A stretch of DNA of 6,234 nucleotides, taken from positions 1-6,234 of the forward strand of contig JAUWDC010000078.1 of assembly GCA_030608985.1 (NCBI GenBank), in the 5' to 3' direction. Positions 1 through 6,234 of the stretch are shown one piece after another. This DNA is from Desulfobia sp. (lineage in GTDB: Bacteria > Desulfobacterota > Desulfobulbia > Desulfobulbales > SURF-16). Under the pieces are notes generated by a model. The model saw nothing but the letters and a program-made list of their open reading frames with translations. It was not told where the DNA came from and did not search any database. The stretch's first letter is position 1. Each line of letters starts with the position of its first letter. The translations under genes and the position numbers were made by a program.

Positions 1-2674
1 CCCCAGCATCCAGGGCTGCCTCCATAACCCCAAAGGGGATGACTACCCCTTTGGGAGTACTAAAATCAGCATCTTTTTTTTTTGCCAATTCCTGAAGCCT
101 TCTAGCTCCATCTGCTTTTCCACCACCATTGCTCAGAGTTACCTTATCCAACTTAATAACCTGAGGACAATCAGCAATGAGCAGGTCGGGCATGCAAACC
201 TTCTTTGCTATTGGCAGCTTCTTTAAAGTTTTTGCAGAAGTCTTTTTAGCAAATGTTACAGAATCAGCTGTGGCCGTGAGGGTAAGATTTTTTCCGACTT
301 GTTGGCTAAGTTCTCTGAACAGCGACAAATCTTCAGCTACAACCAGCACCACTCCTTCCTGACGGGTCCTGATAGCAAGATGACTTAAGTGAGGCAGATG
401 ATGGGCAAGGATAATGCCGCCTACTCCTTTGGCAATGGTTTCATCACCTTCTGCCTTGTTGACCAGTACTATTTTTTGTCCTGCCTTGGAAGTGGGTAGG
501 TCAGTGAGGAATTCAGCTGCGTGCACTCTACCACTAGCAATGCCAGGGGCAATCACGTCCCAAGGCGGCAGTTTAGCAATTGTTCTTATATTCTTAAGGA
601 GCAAATCATTAAGCTTTGACAACTGGAAGATGAGATTGCCTCGGATATCGCCCTCGCAATAAAGTTCGATTGCCTGACTCGCCAATCCCAGGGAGCGGCC
701 CAATAGTATGGCTTTTTCAAAAAATAACCCCAACTCCTTTTCGCTATAGCTGTCAGCCAAACGCTGGCTCCGGGCAAGAGTAGCCTTGAGCCTCAACAAA
801 TGGCTGCGGACCTTAGGATCAAACTTGACACGCCAAGCTTTCAGTTCAGAGATTAAGGCCATACACTCTTCAGGTGCCATGCCGCTTAAGCGAATATTCT
901 CAACGTTTACAATTAAGGCTTCGAGAGCTTTCTGCCACGGCAGCTCCTCACAATTTTCAAACTCAGTAATCACTTCACTCAACAGAACAAAGGCATAATC
1001 CTCGAGTCCCAGGTCAGCTAAGCGCATATTCTGAGTATGAGCACTTGCATCGTGTTTTATCTGTTGAGACAATTTAGAACGCAGTTCTGTAATCTGCTGC
1101 AAGAGGGCAGATTGTTTACCAGCCGTAGCAAAACTCTCTTTTATCTCCAAAAAACGTTGCACACTTTGTGCAATTTTTTCGTCTTCCTGGCTTATTTTAT
1201 GGAGATTTTTCTCAAGGGAAGCGGCATTGAAGAACTCCTGCAGCTCTTGGTGAAATATCTTGAACTGTTCGACAAAGGGCCAGGAATAATCAGCACCTGG
1301 CGCAGTGATACGCCCAAGGATATTCTCAGATGTGGTCAAGTCTTCCGGTCCGGCGCATCGATGCAGTTTATTCTGCAGGGTATGCTTGATTTCCTTTTTC
1401 AACTCTGAGGGAATATCATTTCGATGGGCAATGTCTCTTATTCTGGTCAAAGGTTCTGCCCTGGTAAAAGCACGGTCATAGGAAGGGAGCCATGGATAAA
1501 TCTTACGTAGGATAAAGGCATTATCTGTGGAAGTATGGACAAGCAGCCGTTCCTGGATCTGTTGTGAGATGCGGGCATGGTGACTGGGTCTGAAATGGCG
1601 GCCATCTTCAGTGCAGACAATCTCACCGGTACCAAGAAAACGAAGGTAGATTGCCAGATAAATAAGATCATCATCAGTCAACTCAGACGTATCGTGCAGC
1701 AATTTATAAACTCCATCTAACTTCTGCCGCCAGCTTTGATGCTGCTGGTCCGATTCGATCAACCTGCTCGCAAACCGACCTTCATCACCTTCTGGTATAG
1801 GCAACTTCTTAGAAGATTTTTCTTTTGATGGAATCGGAGCCACTTGTTGACCTGTAGAGTCAGCAAGCATCTGAATTATCTTGAGCCGTGCGGTATTAAG
1901 CATGCTGGGAGGATCAGGCCACTGCTCGAGAATGATGGCGCCTTTAAAAGAGCGCCCAGCAAGTCTTTCGAAAAAAAAGCGCAGACCTTGGTCATTCTGA
2001 CCTGCCGGACCGGTAAAAATCACCAGATGGGCATCTTGATCACCATAATTTTCATGCAGATGAAGATGAATAAGCGGAACCCGGCTTTCAAGGCGGTCTA
2101 AAAAGCCAATATAATCATTAAGGGTGCTGGAACATAAATTGGCATGCCCCAGATCAAAACACATACCGACATGGTCCGAAGCAGTATCACTGACGTCTCT
2201 TAACAGGGCAAATAATTGATTAAATTCTTCCGGAGTCGTAAGTGGAGTATTCTCAATGGAGAGTTTCAGGCCGGCCTTCCTGCAATACTTAATAATTGGC
2301 AGTATGGCCTGAACATAATCTTCCAGGCCGTCTTCGGTCTCCAGGTGGATATTCAGCAGAGTAGCGCCAATATCCTTGGCAAAAGATATATTTTCACGAA
2401 AGATCTTTTTTCCCTCTGGCTTTAAAGGATTGGCCCACCATGGAGCATGCACCGATAATGCTATATCATTTGCCAGGGCCGTCTTTTTAATAGAGCGACG
2501 CATTTTTTTGGTTATGTCGTCCAGTGCCCAGCCGGCGCCAGACTCCTTTTTATCAGGAAACCACTCAAAGGCATCAAAATGATTTTCAACGGCATAGAGA
2601 AATGGATCAAGCGGCGTCAAAGCCATAAAGGCGGTCTGGTTGCCTATGCAGATGTTTTTGCTAGTTAGTGTCAT
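1..2674 (-). CDS. TIM-barrel / phosphoglucan, water dikinase (PWD-like) fusion, 3' end outside window
   Basis: The open frame has 891 codons with no stop before the left edge, so the C-terminus is missing. Residues 1-275 are a xylose isomerase-like / AP endonuclease 2 TIM barrel. Likely metal ligands are Glu141 (SIENT), Asp174 and His177 (CFDLGH), His205 or His207 (IHLHLHEN) and Glu250 (IILEQWP). A Lys/Pro-rich linker (about 276-295) leads into a PWD body: TEDGRHFRPSHHA (355-367), PLTRIRDIAHRNDIP (408-422), IKHTLQNKLHRCAGPEDL (429-446), VEQFKIFHQEL (468-478), the phosphohistidine loop LPHLSHLAIRTRQEG (760-774, His765), then NGGGKADG (849-856) and TPKGVVIPFG (873-882), which open the ATP-binding domain. 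Plant PWD has near-identical blocks but carries an N-terminal CBM20, absent here. Expected role: phosphorylation of C3 on glucan already phosphorylated by GWD. The role of the barrel is unknown. The start is fixed by an in-frame TAA three codons upstream of the Met. It is probably co-transcribed after gwd. The PWD and TIM-barrel assignments are strong; the activity is inferred. Confidence 0.92.
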   Translation of the reverse strand, partial: MTLTSKNICIGNQTAFMALTPLDPFLYAVENHFDAFEWFPDKKESGAGWALDDITKKMRRSIKKTALANDIALSVHAPWWANPLKPEGKKIFRENISFAKDIGATLLNIHLETEDGLEDYVQAILPIIKYCRKAGLKLSIENTPLTTPEEFNQLFALLRDVSDTASDHVGMCFDLGHANLCSSTLNDYIGFLDRLESRVPLIHLHLHENYGDQDAHLVIFTGPAGQNDQGLRFFFERLAGRSFKGAIILEQWPDPPSMLNTARLKIIQMLADSTGQQVAPIPSKEKSSKKLPIPEGDEGRFASRLIESDQQHQSWRQKLDGVYKLLHDTSELTDDDLIYLAIYLRFLGTGEIVCTEDGRHFRPSHHARISQQIQERLLVHTSTDNAFILRKIYPWLPSYDRAFTRAEPLTRIRDIAHRNDIPSELKKEIKHTLQNKLHRCAGPEDLTTSENILGRITAPGADYSWPFVEQFKIFHQELQEFFNAASLEKNLHKISQEDEKIAQSVQRFLEIKESFATAGKQSALLQQITELRSKLSQQIKHDASAHTQNMRLADLGLEDYAFVLLSEVITEFENCEELPWQKALEALIVNVENIRLSGMAPEECMALISELKAWRVKFDPKVRSHLLRLKATLARSQRLADSYSEKELGLFFEKAILLGRSLGLASQAIELYCEGDIRGNLIFQLSKLNDLLLKNIRTIAKLPPWDVIAPGIASGRVHAAEFLTDLPTSKAGQKIVLVNKAEGDETIAKGVGGIILAHHLPHLSHLAIRTRQEGVVLVVAEDLSLFRELSQQVGKNLTLTATADSVTFAKKTSAKTLKKLPIAKKVCMPDLLIADCPQVIKLDKVTLSNGGGKADGARRLQELAKKKDADFSTPKGVVIPFGVMEAALDAG
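74..83 (-). repeat. Run of ten A on the coding strand inside the PWD-like gene
   Basis: Ten consecutive T on the plus strand are read as A10 across codons for Ala-Lys-Lys-Lys (residues 864-867), between the glycine-rich NGGGKADG segment and the TPKGVVIPFG motif. The frame is correct on both sides, since conserved PWD residues follow. Such a run is prone to polymerase slippage and to sequencing error. Confidence 0.85.
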
Positions 2675-2679
2675 GTGTG

Positions 2680-2685
2680 CTTCTT
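2680..2685 (-). promoter_or_regulatory. Weak ribosome-binding site of the PWD-like fusion
   Basis: The coding strand reads AAGAAG, five bases (CACAC) before the ATG at 2674. It is a partial match to AGGAGG, and spacing is acceptable. It supports the chosen start, which is also the only one possible downstream of the in-frame TAA just upstream of it. Confidence 0.4.
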
Positions 2686-2692
2686 ATAGATC

Positions 2693-2706
2693 ATTAACCA
2701 TTAACC
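2693..2706 (-). repeat. 7-base tandem repeat (coding-strand unit GGTTAAT), 2 copies
   Basis: On the plus strand ATTAACC occurs twice back to back (2693-2699 and 2700-2706). It directly follows the 6-base repeat. This is probably a replication-slippage product; no function can be assigned. Confidence 0.8.
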
Positions 2707-2721
2707 CTTTACCTTTACCTT
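2706..2721 (-). repeat. 6-base tandem repeat (coding-strand unit TAAAGG), about 2.7 copies
   Basis: On the plus strand the unit CCTTTA occurs twice in full (2706-2711, 2712-2717) and then partly (CCTT, 2718-2721). On the coding strand this reads AAGGTAAAGGTAAAGG. The repeat abuts the GWD stop codon. Its purine-rich AAAGG core resembles a Shine-Dalgarno sequence but lies more than 30 bases from the next ATG, so it is unlikely to be the main ribosome site. Confidence 0.8.
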
Positions 2722-5700
2722 CACACCTGGGGCCTGGTCTGCACTATATAAAATTTACCATCGGCATAGGCGCCTTCAATATCCTGGGGAAAGCCATCCA
2801 TGGCATTTTCAGTTTCGATCCCTAACTTTGTAATATCTTGCAGAAATTTCTTTCTAAAATCCTCTTGCCATAAGAGAGGGCTATCAATATAGTCGGGCAG
2901 TTTTTCCAGAGGTGGTGCAAGCAAAACACTGTCATACAGACCTGCTCCAGCATACCCTTCCAGGTCTTCACCATTGGAGTCGGAGCGGATGATAAGGCCA
3001 CTGCCTTTCAGGGCAAGGCTTTTGCCAGGGTAGGAAATAATACTCGGTTTGAGGTTCTTCTTAACTTTCCGGCAGGTGAAACTCAAGGCGCGGCCTGGAT
3101 AATTACCGCTGCAGATTGTCTCTCCTAATCCTAAAACAATCTCACCATAAAGTTCATTCTTGTCATTGGTGAAGGGATTGGCGGTATGGATCACAAAGGC
3201 GAATTGGGCATCAACAACTTCCTGAATAAGAACTGCCATGTGGAGTTTATCATGGCCAATATTCCATTTTTTTCGACTCCAATAGGCCCGCTCATTCCAC
3301 TTTGAAGCCCAGACATGCTTAATACGCGACCAGAGGGTCATCCAGTCATCCGGCCAAGGCATCCCCTCATCCGCCATTGCATGCTTTAGGGATTTAGGAA
3401 GATCAGGTGGCGGGATAAGCTCATTAATGCATTGACGAAGTTTAAGGAGATTTTGTAGTGGATTCTGGTCAATCACTTGTTCCAGCTTATTATAACCTTG
3501 GAGTAAGGCCTTGTTCTCTTTCATTGCCAGCACCCTCTCACAGACGCAAAAAGGGATGGCCACCGACCGAGGTATCCGGACCCAGGCAGGTATTTTGTTT
3601 TTGAGCTGCAGTAGTAGCAGGGACTTGCCGCCAACAAGTTTACTGGTGAAATCTTTACTTGCTACAGCGTACCTGGCAAAAGAAACTCGACGGCAGCTGA
3701 CAGCCGGCATCTTCATTTCTTTTATGTTTTCTTCCTTGGCAACCCCACTCTTGTCTAACTGATATTCAACATCTCCGGACGCATTTACTGTCAGTTTTAT
3801 ACCCTGGCCTTGGTATGACTTTAGCTCATCAATTATTTTGGCTTCATAGCAGGTAGCAAAGAGGATTTTCGCATTCCTTGACCGGACCGAGACATGGGAG
3901 AGGATATCCACTTGGGCAGGGGTAATAACAGCAACAACACCGTCGGGGACCTCTTCCTCACCTTTCAGATTATCGGTCAAAATTACCGTAGGTTTTTTAA
4001 ACACCTTATCCTGAATAGTAGACAAGTCCGCAATTTCCAGCTGACCTAATGCTTGGTTTCGGCTGATTATCTGCCAGCTGCCAAGATCGGCTGCCTCCCT
4101 TAATATTGGCTCAATGTGGCGGAGCAGAATGGATAATACATAGGCTGAACTGCCGCGGACCACTTCCTGGTTAAACAATTCAATGGTCCAATCCTCAGCC
4201 TTAAAAGCACTGCCAAGATGCTCTGCTTTAGGCTGCAGAAGTGCGTAATAATAGTCGATAAAGTTGCCCAGGGCTGCAGTAATCCGATCGAGCACAGAAC
4301 GGGCATGGAGAACCCAATCCCTGTCAAACTGCCTTGACTTTTGCAGCTGCTGCCAATGGTGAAAACAGCTAACTAAATCTTCATCTTCATGGGAGATGAT
4401 GAGATTATCAAGCACCAGGCCGATAAGTTCAACCAGGTGTTCCTTTCTGAATTCAAGATGGATACGGCGCTCAACCACTACCCTGAGAAACTCCTCCAGG
4501 GCCAGATCCAGGTAAAGTATGTCACGAATACCTTGAGTATCAAGGTTTTGATCCAGACGATCAATTAAGCCACGGCGCAATCCGGTAATAGAACGAACAT
4601 GGTCTGTAACTTCGATATTCGTATCATCACGACCATGATAGAAATGCCACAACCAGTCCCGCAGATGGTCGTCCAGGCAATGGCCGGCAGCTTCGGCTGC
4701 AGCAAACAGGTCGGTGGCAGAATGTACAGATTTCAAAAGTTTGAGGTATTTTTCAAAATCATGGATTAAGCCGTCCTTGATATGATGAGCAAAATCCGGA
4801 TTGGTCACTATTGGTCGTTCAAAATTCTCCAGTCGTTCTTTGGTTACACCACCTTCAGAAAGAGTATTATAAAATACGCCTAAGTCTCCGTTACTGCGAA
4901 GAAATGACAAATACGCCTCACAGATAACAATATCGTCCGGGGTTGCGTTATTGTGGAGCTTCTGATGCCATTCCTCCATAAAATGACCAGTAACTTCTTT
5001 GATCTTATGGCGATGCATAATGTGGAGAATATCATCACGAATACGCTGGCCCTTGCCGCCTTCACCACCCCGGCCAACTGTGGATAAAATAAGGCGAATT
5101 ATTTCACGGCCAGGTGGGGTGCTGTGCTGGTAATGGTCTGCCAGTTTCAAGGTGAGGCGTTTCTGGGCATGACTCAGTTCCCGGGGTTGGGTATTGTAAT
5201 TGCGCTGCCAGTCAAGCTGCCGAATTGCCGAAAAGCGCAGCCATACAAATAGCAGGGCCTGGCCCTGTAAATCCTTGTCTAGGCGGTCTAACAGGTCATA
5301 GCACAGTTTAAATCGGTGCATCAGGGTCCATGAATTGCGTCCTGTTTCTACCTGAATAATCTGGTCAGCCACATCTGCAAGTTCTGCCGATGCAAAAACA
5401 GCTTCCTCATGGGGTGGGCTTTTTACCGGGATAAACATATTGTTCCGCCCAGATTTCAACCACTGTCCAGTGTCAGGTTGATGCAGTACAAAAGCCAATC
5501 CCAGCACCGCCTCGTTTTCCTGCCATTCAAATTGCAGCGTATTAATACCATCTCCCCAGACAAAGGGGCTCTGTACCGACTTATCATCTATGGCGATCGT
5601 GCCTTGAGGTTTGAGCGATTCTGGGGGTAAAAGCCAATCATATCGTGACTTTTTGGCTATCCCCCAGTGTAAAACCAGGCCTTCAGGGATATCGGTGAAG

Positions 5701-6221
5701 AGTTTAATCAGATAACGGTCCTTGGCCAAAATCACGGCAACAGCCAATTCCATGCCGGAAAGGTGATAGTTTTGCTGAAAAACAACATTCTTTTCTTCAA
5801 GTTCTTTGCTTAAGGCCTGGTTTGGAGAAAGTAATGACTCGCCTGATTGGGGCAGTCTTATAAAGTAATTTTTACCGTTGTTATTATCCCAGTAGTTTTG
5901 TTCAGGAAAAAAGAGGACAAAAGAAAGTCCGGAGAAGTTACGGTCCGACGTAAATTTAATCTGGATTTGGCTATCAGTCTTTTTGGAGACAAAGGGAGTC
6001 TGGACAGCATCATGGCTTACAGCATTGGTTTTAGATGGCCAGCTCGCCGCAGGAGGAAGCTGCCATGCTGTTTTTTGATCGCGGACTACGCCCCAGTGCA
6101 GCAAACATTTTTTCTTGCTGTTTATCACTAATGTCACCACCAGGGCCTTGGCAGTTTTACGTCTTTCGATCTGCAGATTAAGACCTTTTGATAATTTCAG
6201 TACTTCGGTTGATTTCTTCAT
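2721..6221 (-). CDS. gwd: Alpha-glucan, water dikinase (GWD1-like), complete, 1166 residues
   Basis: Predicted to move the beta-phosphate of ATP through a histidine onto C6 of glucosyl residues in an insoluble alpha-glucan, releasing AMP and Pi. The product is likely cytosolic, with no signal or transit peptide. Seen in order: CBM45-like repeat 1 (about 20-125; LHWG at 41-44, Trp53, TPFV 75-78); CBM45-like repeat 2 (about 155-268; LHWG at 184-187, Trp196, SPFV 218-221); the GWD central region with STVGRGGEG (380-388), QRIRDDIL (392-399) and MEEWHQKLHNNATPDD (415-430); the phosphohistidine domain with LSHVSVRSRN (774-783, His776); and the ATP-binding domain with LVGGKS (862-867), ASKWNERAY (972-980), IIRSDSNGEDLEGYAGAG (1077-1094) and QDIEG...QTRPQV (1146-1166). 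Known plant GWD1 matches along this whole length, including the C-terminus; plant precursors are longer, mostly at the N-terminus. The Met start is preceded by AAGAA five bases upstream. Only 13 bases lie upstream, so an earlier in-frame start cannot be excluded. Oddity: the redox motif CFATC reads LFATC (787-791). It is first of the pair, with the PWD-like gene 46 bases downstream. Confidence 0.95.
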   Translation of the reverse strand: MKKSTEVLKLSKGLNLQIERRKTAKALVVTLVINSKKKCLLHWGVVRDQKTAWQLPPAASWPSKTNAVSHDAVQTPFVSKKTDSQIQIKFTSDRNFSGLSFVLFFPEQNYWDNNNGKNYFIRLPQSGESLLSPNQALSKELEEKNVVFQQNYHLSGMELAVAVILAKDRYLIKLFTDIPEGLVLHWGIAKKSRYDWLLPPESLKPQGTIAIDDKSVQSPFVWGDGINTLQFEWQENEAVLGLAFVLHQPDTGQWLKSGRNNMFIPVKSPPHEEAVFASAELADVADQIIQVETGRNSWTLMHRFKLCYDLLDRLDKDLQGQALLFVWLRFSAIRQLDWQRNYNTQPRELSHAQKRLTLKLADHYQHSTPPGREIIRLILSTVGRGGEGGKGQRIRDDILHIMHRHKIKEVTGHFMEEWHQKLHNNATPDDIVICEAYLSFLRSNGDLGVFYNTLSEGGVTKERLENFERPIVTNPDFAHHIKDGLIHDFEKYLKLLKSVHSATDLFAAAEAAGHCLDDHLRDWLWHFYHGRDDTNIEVTDHVRSITGLRRGLIDRLDQNLDTQGIRDILYLDLALEEFLRVVVERRIHLEFRKEHLVELIGLVLDNLIISHEDEDLVSCFHHWQQLQKSRQFDRDWVLHARSVLDRITAALGNFIDYYYALLQPKAEHLGSAFKAEDWTIELFNQEVVRGSSAYVLSILLRHIEPILREAADLGSWQIISRNQALGQLEIADLSTIQDKVFKKPTVILTDNLKGEEEVPDGVVAVITPAQVDILSHVSVRSRNAKILFATCYEAKIIDELKSYQGQGIKLTVNASGDVEYQLDKSGVAKEENIKEMKMPAVSCRRVSFARYAVASKDFTSKLVGGKSLLLLQLKNKIPAWVRIPRSVAIPFCVCERVLAMKENKALLQGYNKLEQVIDQNPLQNLLKLRQCINELIPPPDLPKSLKHAMADEGMPWPDDWMTLWSRIKHVWASKWNERAYWSRKKWNIGHDKLHMAVLIQEVVDAQFAFVIHTANPFTNDKNELYGEIVLGLGETICSGNYPGRALSFTCRKVKKNLKPSIISYPGKSLALKGSGLIIRSDSNGEDLEGYAGAGLYDSVLLAPPLEKLPDYIDSPLLWQEDFRKKFLQDITKLGIETENAMDGFPQDIEGAYADGKFYIVQTRPQV

Positions 6222-6226
6222 AAAAA

Positions 6227-6231
6227 TTCTT
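6227..6231 (-). promoter_or_regulatory. Possible weak ribosome-binding site of the GWD gene
   Basis: The coding strand reads AAGAA, then TTTTT, then the ATG at 6221. The five-base spacing and the motif echo the site before the downstream gene. The region upstream is outside the window, so the promoter cannot be seen. Confidence 0.3.
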
Positions 6232-6234
6232 TTT

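Larger units (their letters stand above)
2675..2720 (-). other. Intergenic spacer within the putative operon
   Basis: These 46 bases separate the TGA of the GWD gene from the ATG of the PWD-like fusion. I see no hairpin with a T-run and no convincing -35/-10 promoter pair, so the two genes are best read as one transcription unit. The spacer consists of two short tandem repeats followed by a weak ribosome-binding site. Confidence 0.7.

Noticed and set aside
1..2674. Broken gene or two separate genes (a TIM-barrel gene followed by a dikinase gene)
   Set aside because: Codon-by-codon translation shows a single open frame from the ATG at 2674 to the window edge, with conserved residues on both sides of the linker.
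1850..2674. True xylose isomerase or DNA endonuclease IV
   Set aside because: The barrel has the superfamily's metal motifs but is short, and I do not see sequence specific to either family. Only the superfamily can be assigned.
2671..2694. Mini-cistron ATG...TGA overlapping the start of the fusion gene (7 codons plus stop)
   Set aside because: Such short frames are expected by chance, it has no ribosome-binding site of its own beyond the repeat, and its only interest would be speculative translational coupling.
4100..5077. Minus-strand open frames at 4100-4327 and 4880-5077
   Set aside because: They sit in another frame inside the GWD gene, whose own translation matches the family throughout these stretches.
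177..6131. Plus-strand open frames (for example 1037-1408, 3511-3762, 5847-6131)
   Set aside because: All lie antisense to the two strongly supported minus-strand genes, are short, and show no recognisable domain or ribosome-binding site. They are shadow frames.
2721..6221. Phosphoenolpyruvate synthase or pyruvate phosphate dikinase, the likely automatic annotation
   Set aside because: Only the ATP-binding and phosphohistidine domains are shared. The protein lacks the C-terminal PEP/pyruvate barrel, ends in the GWD-type QTRPQV tail, and carries CBM45-like repeats and the GWD central region.
1..6234. Eukaryotic (algal or plant) genomic DNA
   Set aside because: There are no introns in about 6.2 kb of coding sequence, no transit peptide, and two same-strand genes 46 bases apart. 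An intron-poor eukaryote is not strictly excluded, but a prokaryotic operon is much more likely.

Overview
The window is almost entirely two large minus-strand genes, read right to left and separated by 46 bases. Both encode enzymes of the alpha-glucan (starch/glycogen) dikinase family best known from plant plastids. There are no introns, no transit peptides or signal peptides, the genes are closely spaced on one strand, and each start has a weak purine-rich site about 5 bases upstream. This points to bacterial (or at least prokaryotic-style) DNA of moderate GC. A Desulfobacterota-type or similar Gram-negative host is only a guess; nothing here fixes the taxon.

Layout. (1) 6221 to 2721, minus: a complete 1166-residue homologue of alpha-glucan, water dikinase (GWD1). 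It has two CBM45-like starch-binding repeats, the conserved GWD central region, the phosphohistidine loop LSHVSVRSRN (His776) and a full C-terminal ATP-binding domain ending QTRPQV. (2) 2720 to 2675: a short spacer made of two small tandem repeats and a weak ribosome-binding site. (3) 2674 to the left edge, minus: an 891-codon open reading frame that leaves the window before its stop. It begins with a metal-dependent TIM barrel of the xylose isomerase-like / AP endonuclease 2 (sugar phosphate isomerase/epimerase) superfamily. It continues in the same frame into a phosphoglucan, water dikinase (PWD/GWD3) body with the phosphohistidine loop LPHLSHLAIRTRQE (His765) and the first part of the ATP-binding domain. 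I checked this frame codon by codon and found no stop or frameshift.

How they may work together. In plants GWD phosphorylates C6 of glucosyl residues, and PWD then acts on the pre-phosphorylated glucan at C3. Here the two paralogues sit in that order in what looks like one operon. This suggests a dedicated bacterial system that phosphorylates a storage glucan, with a sugar-active TIM barrel replacing the usual CBM20 of plant PWD. The pairing and the fusion are the main points of interest. Function is inferred from sequence motifs recalled from the families, not from any search. The plus strand shows no credible gene.
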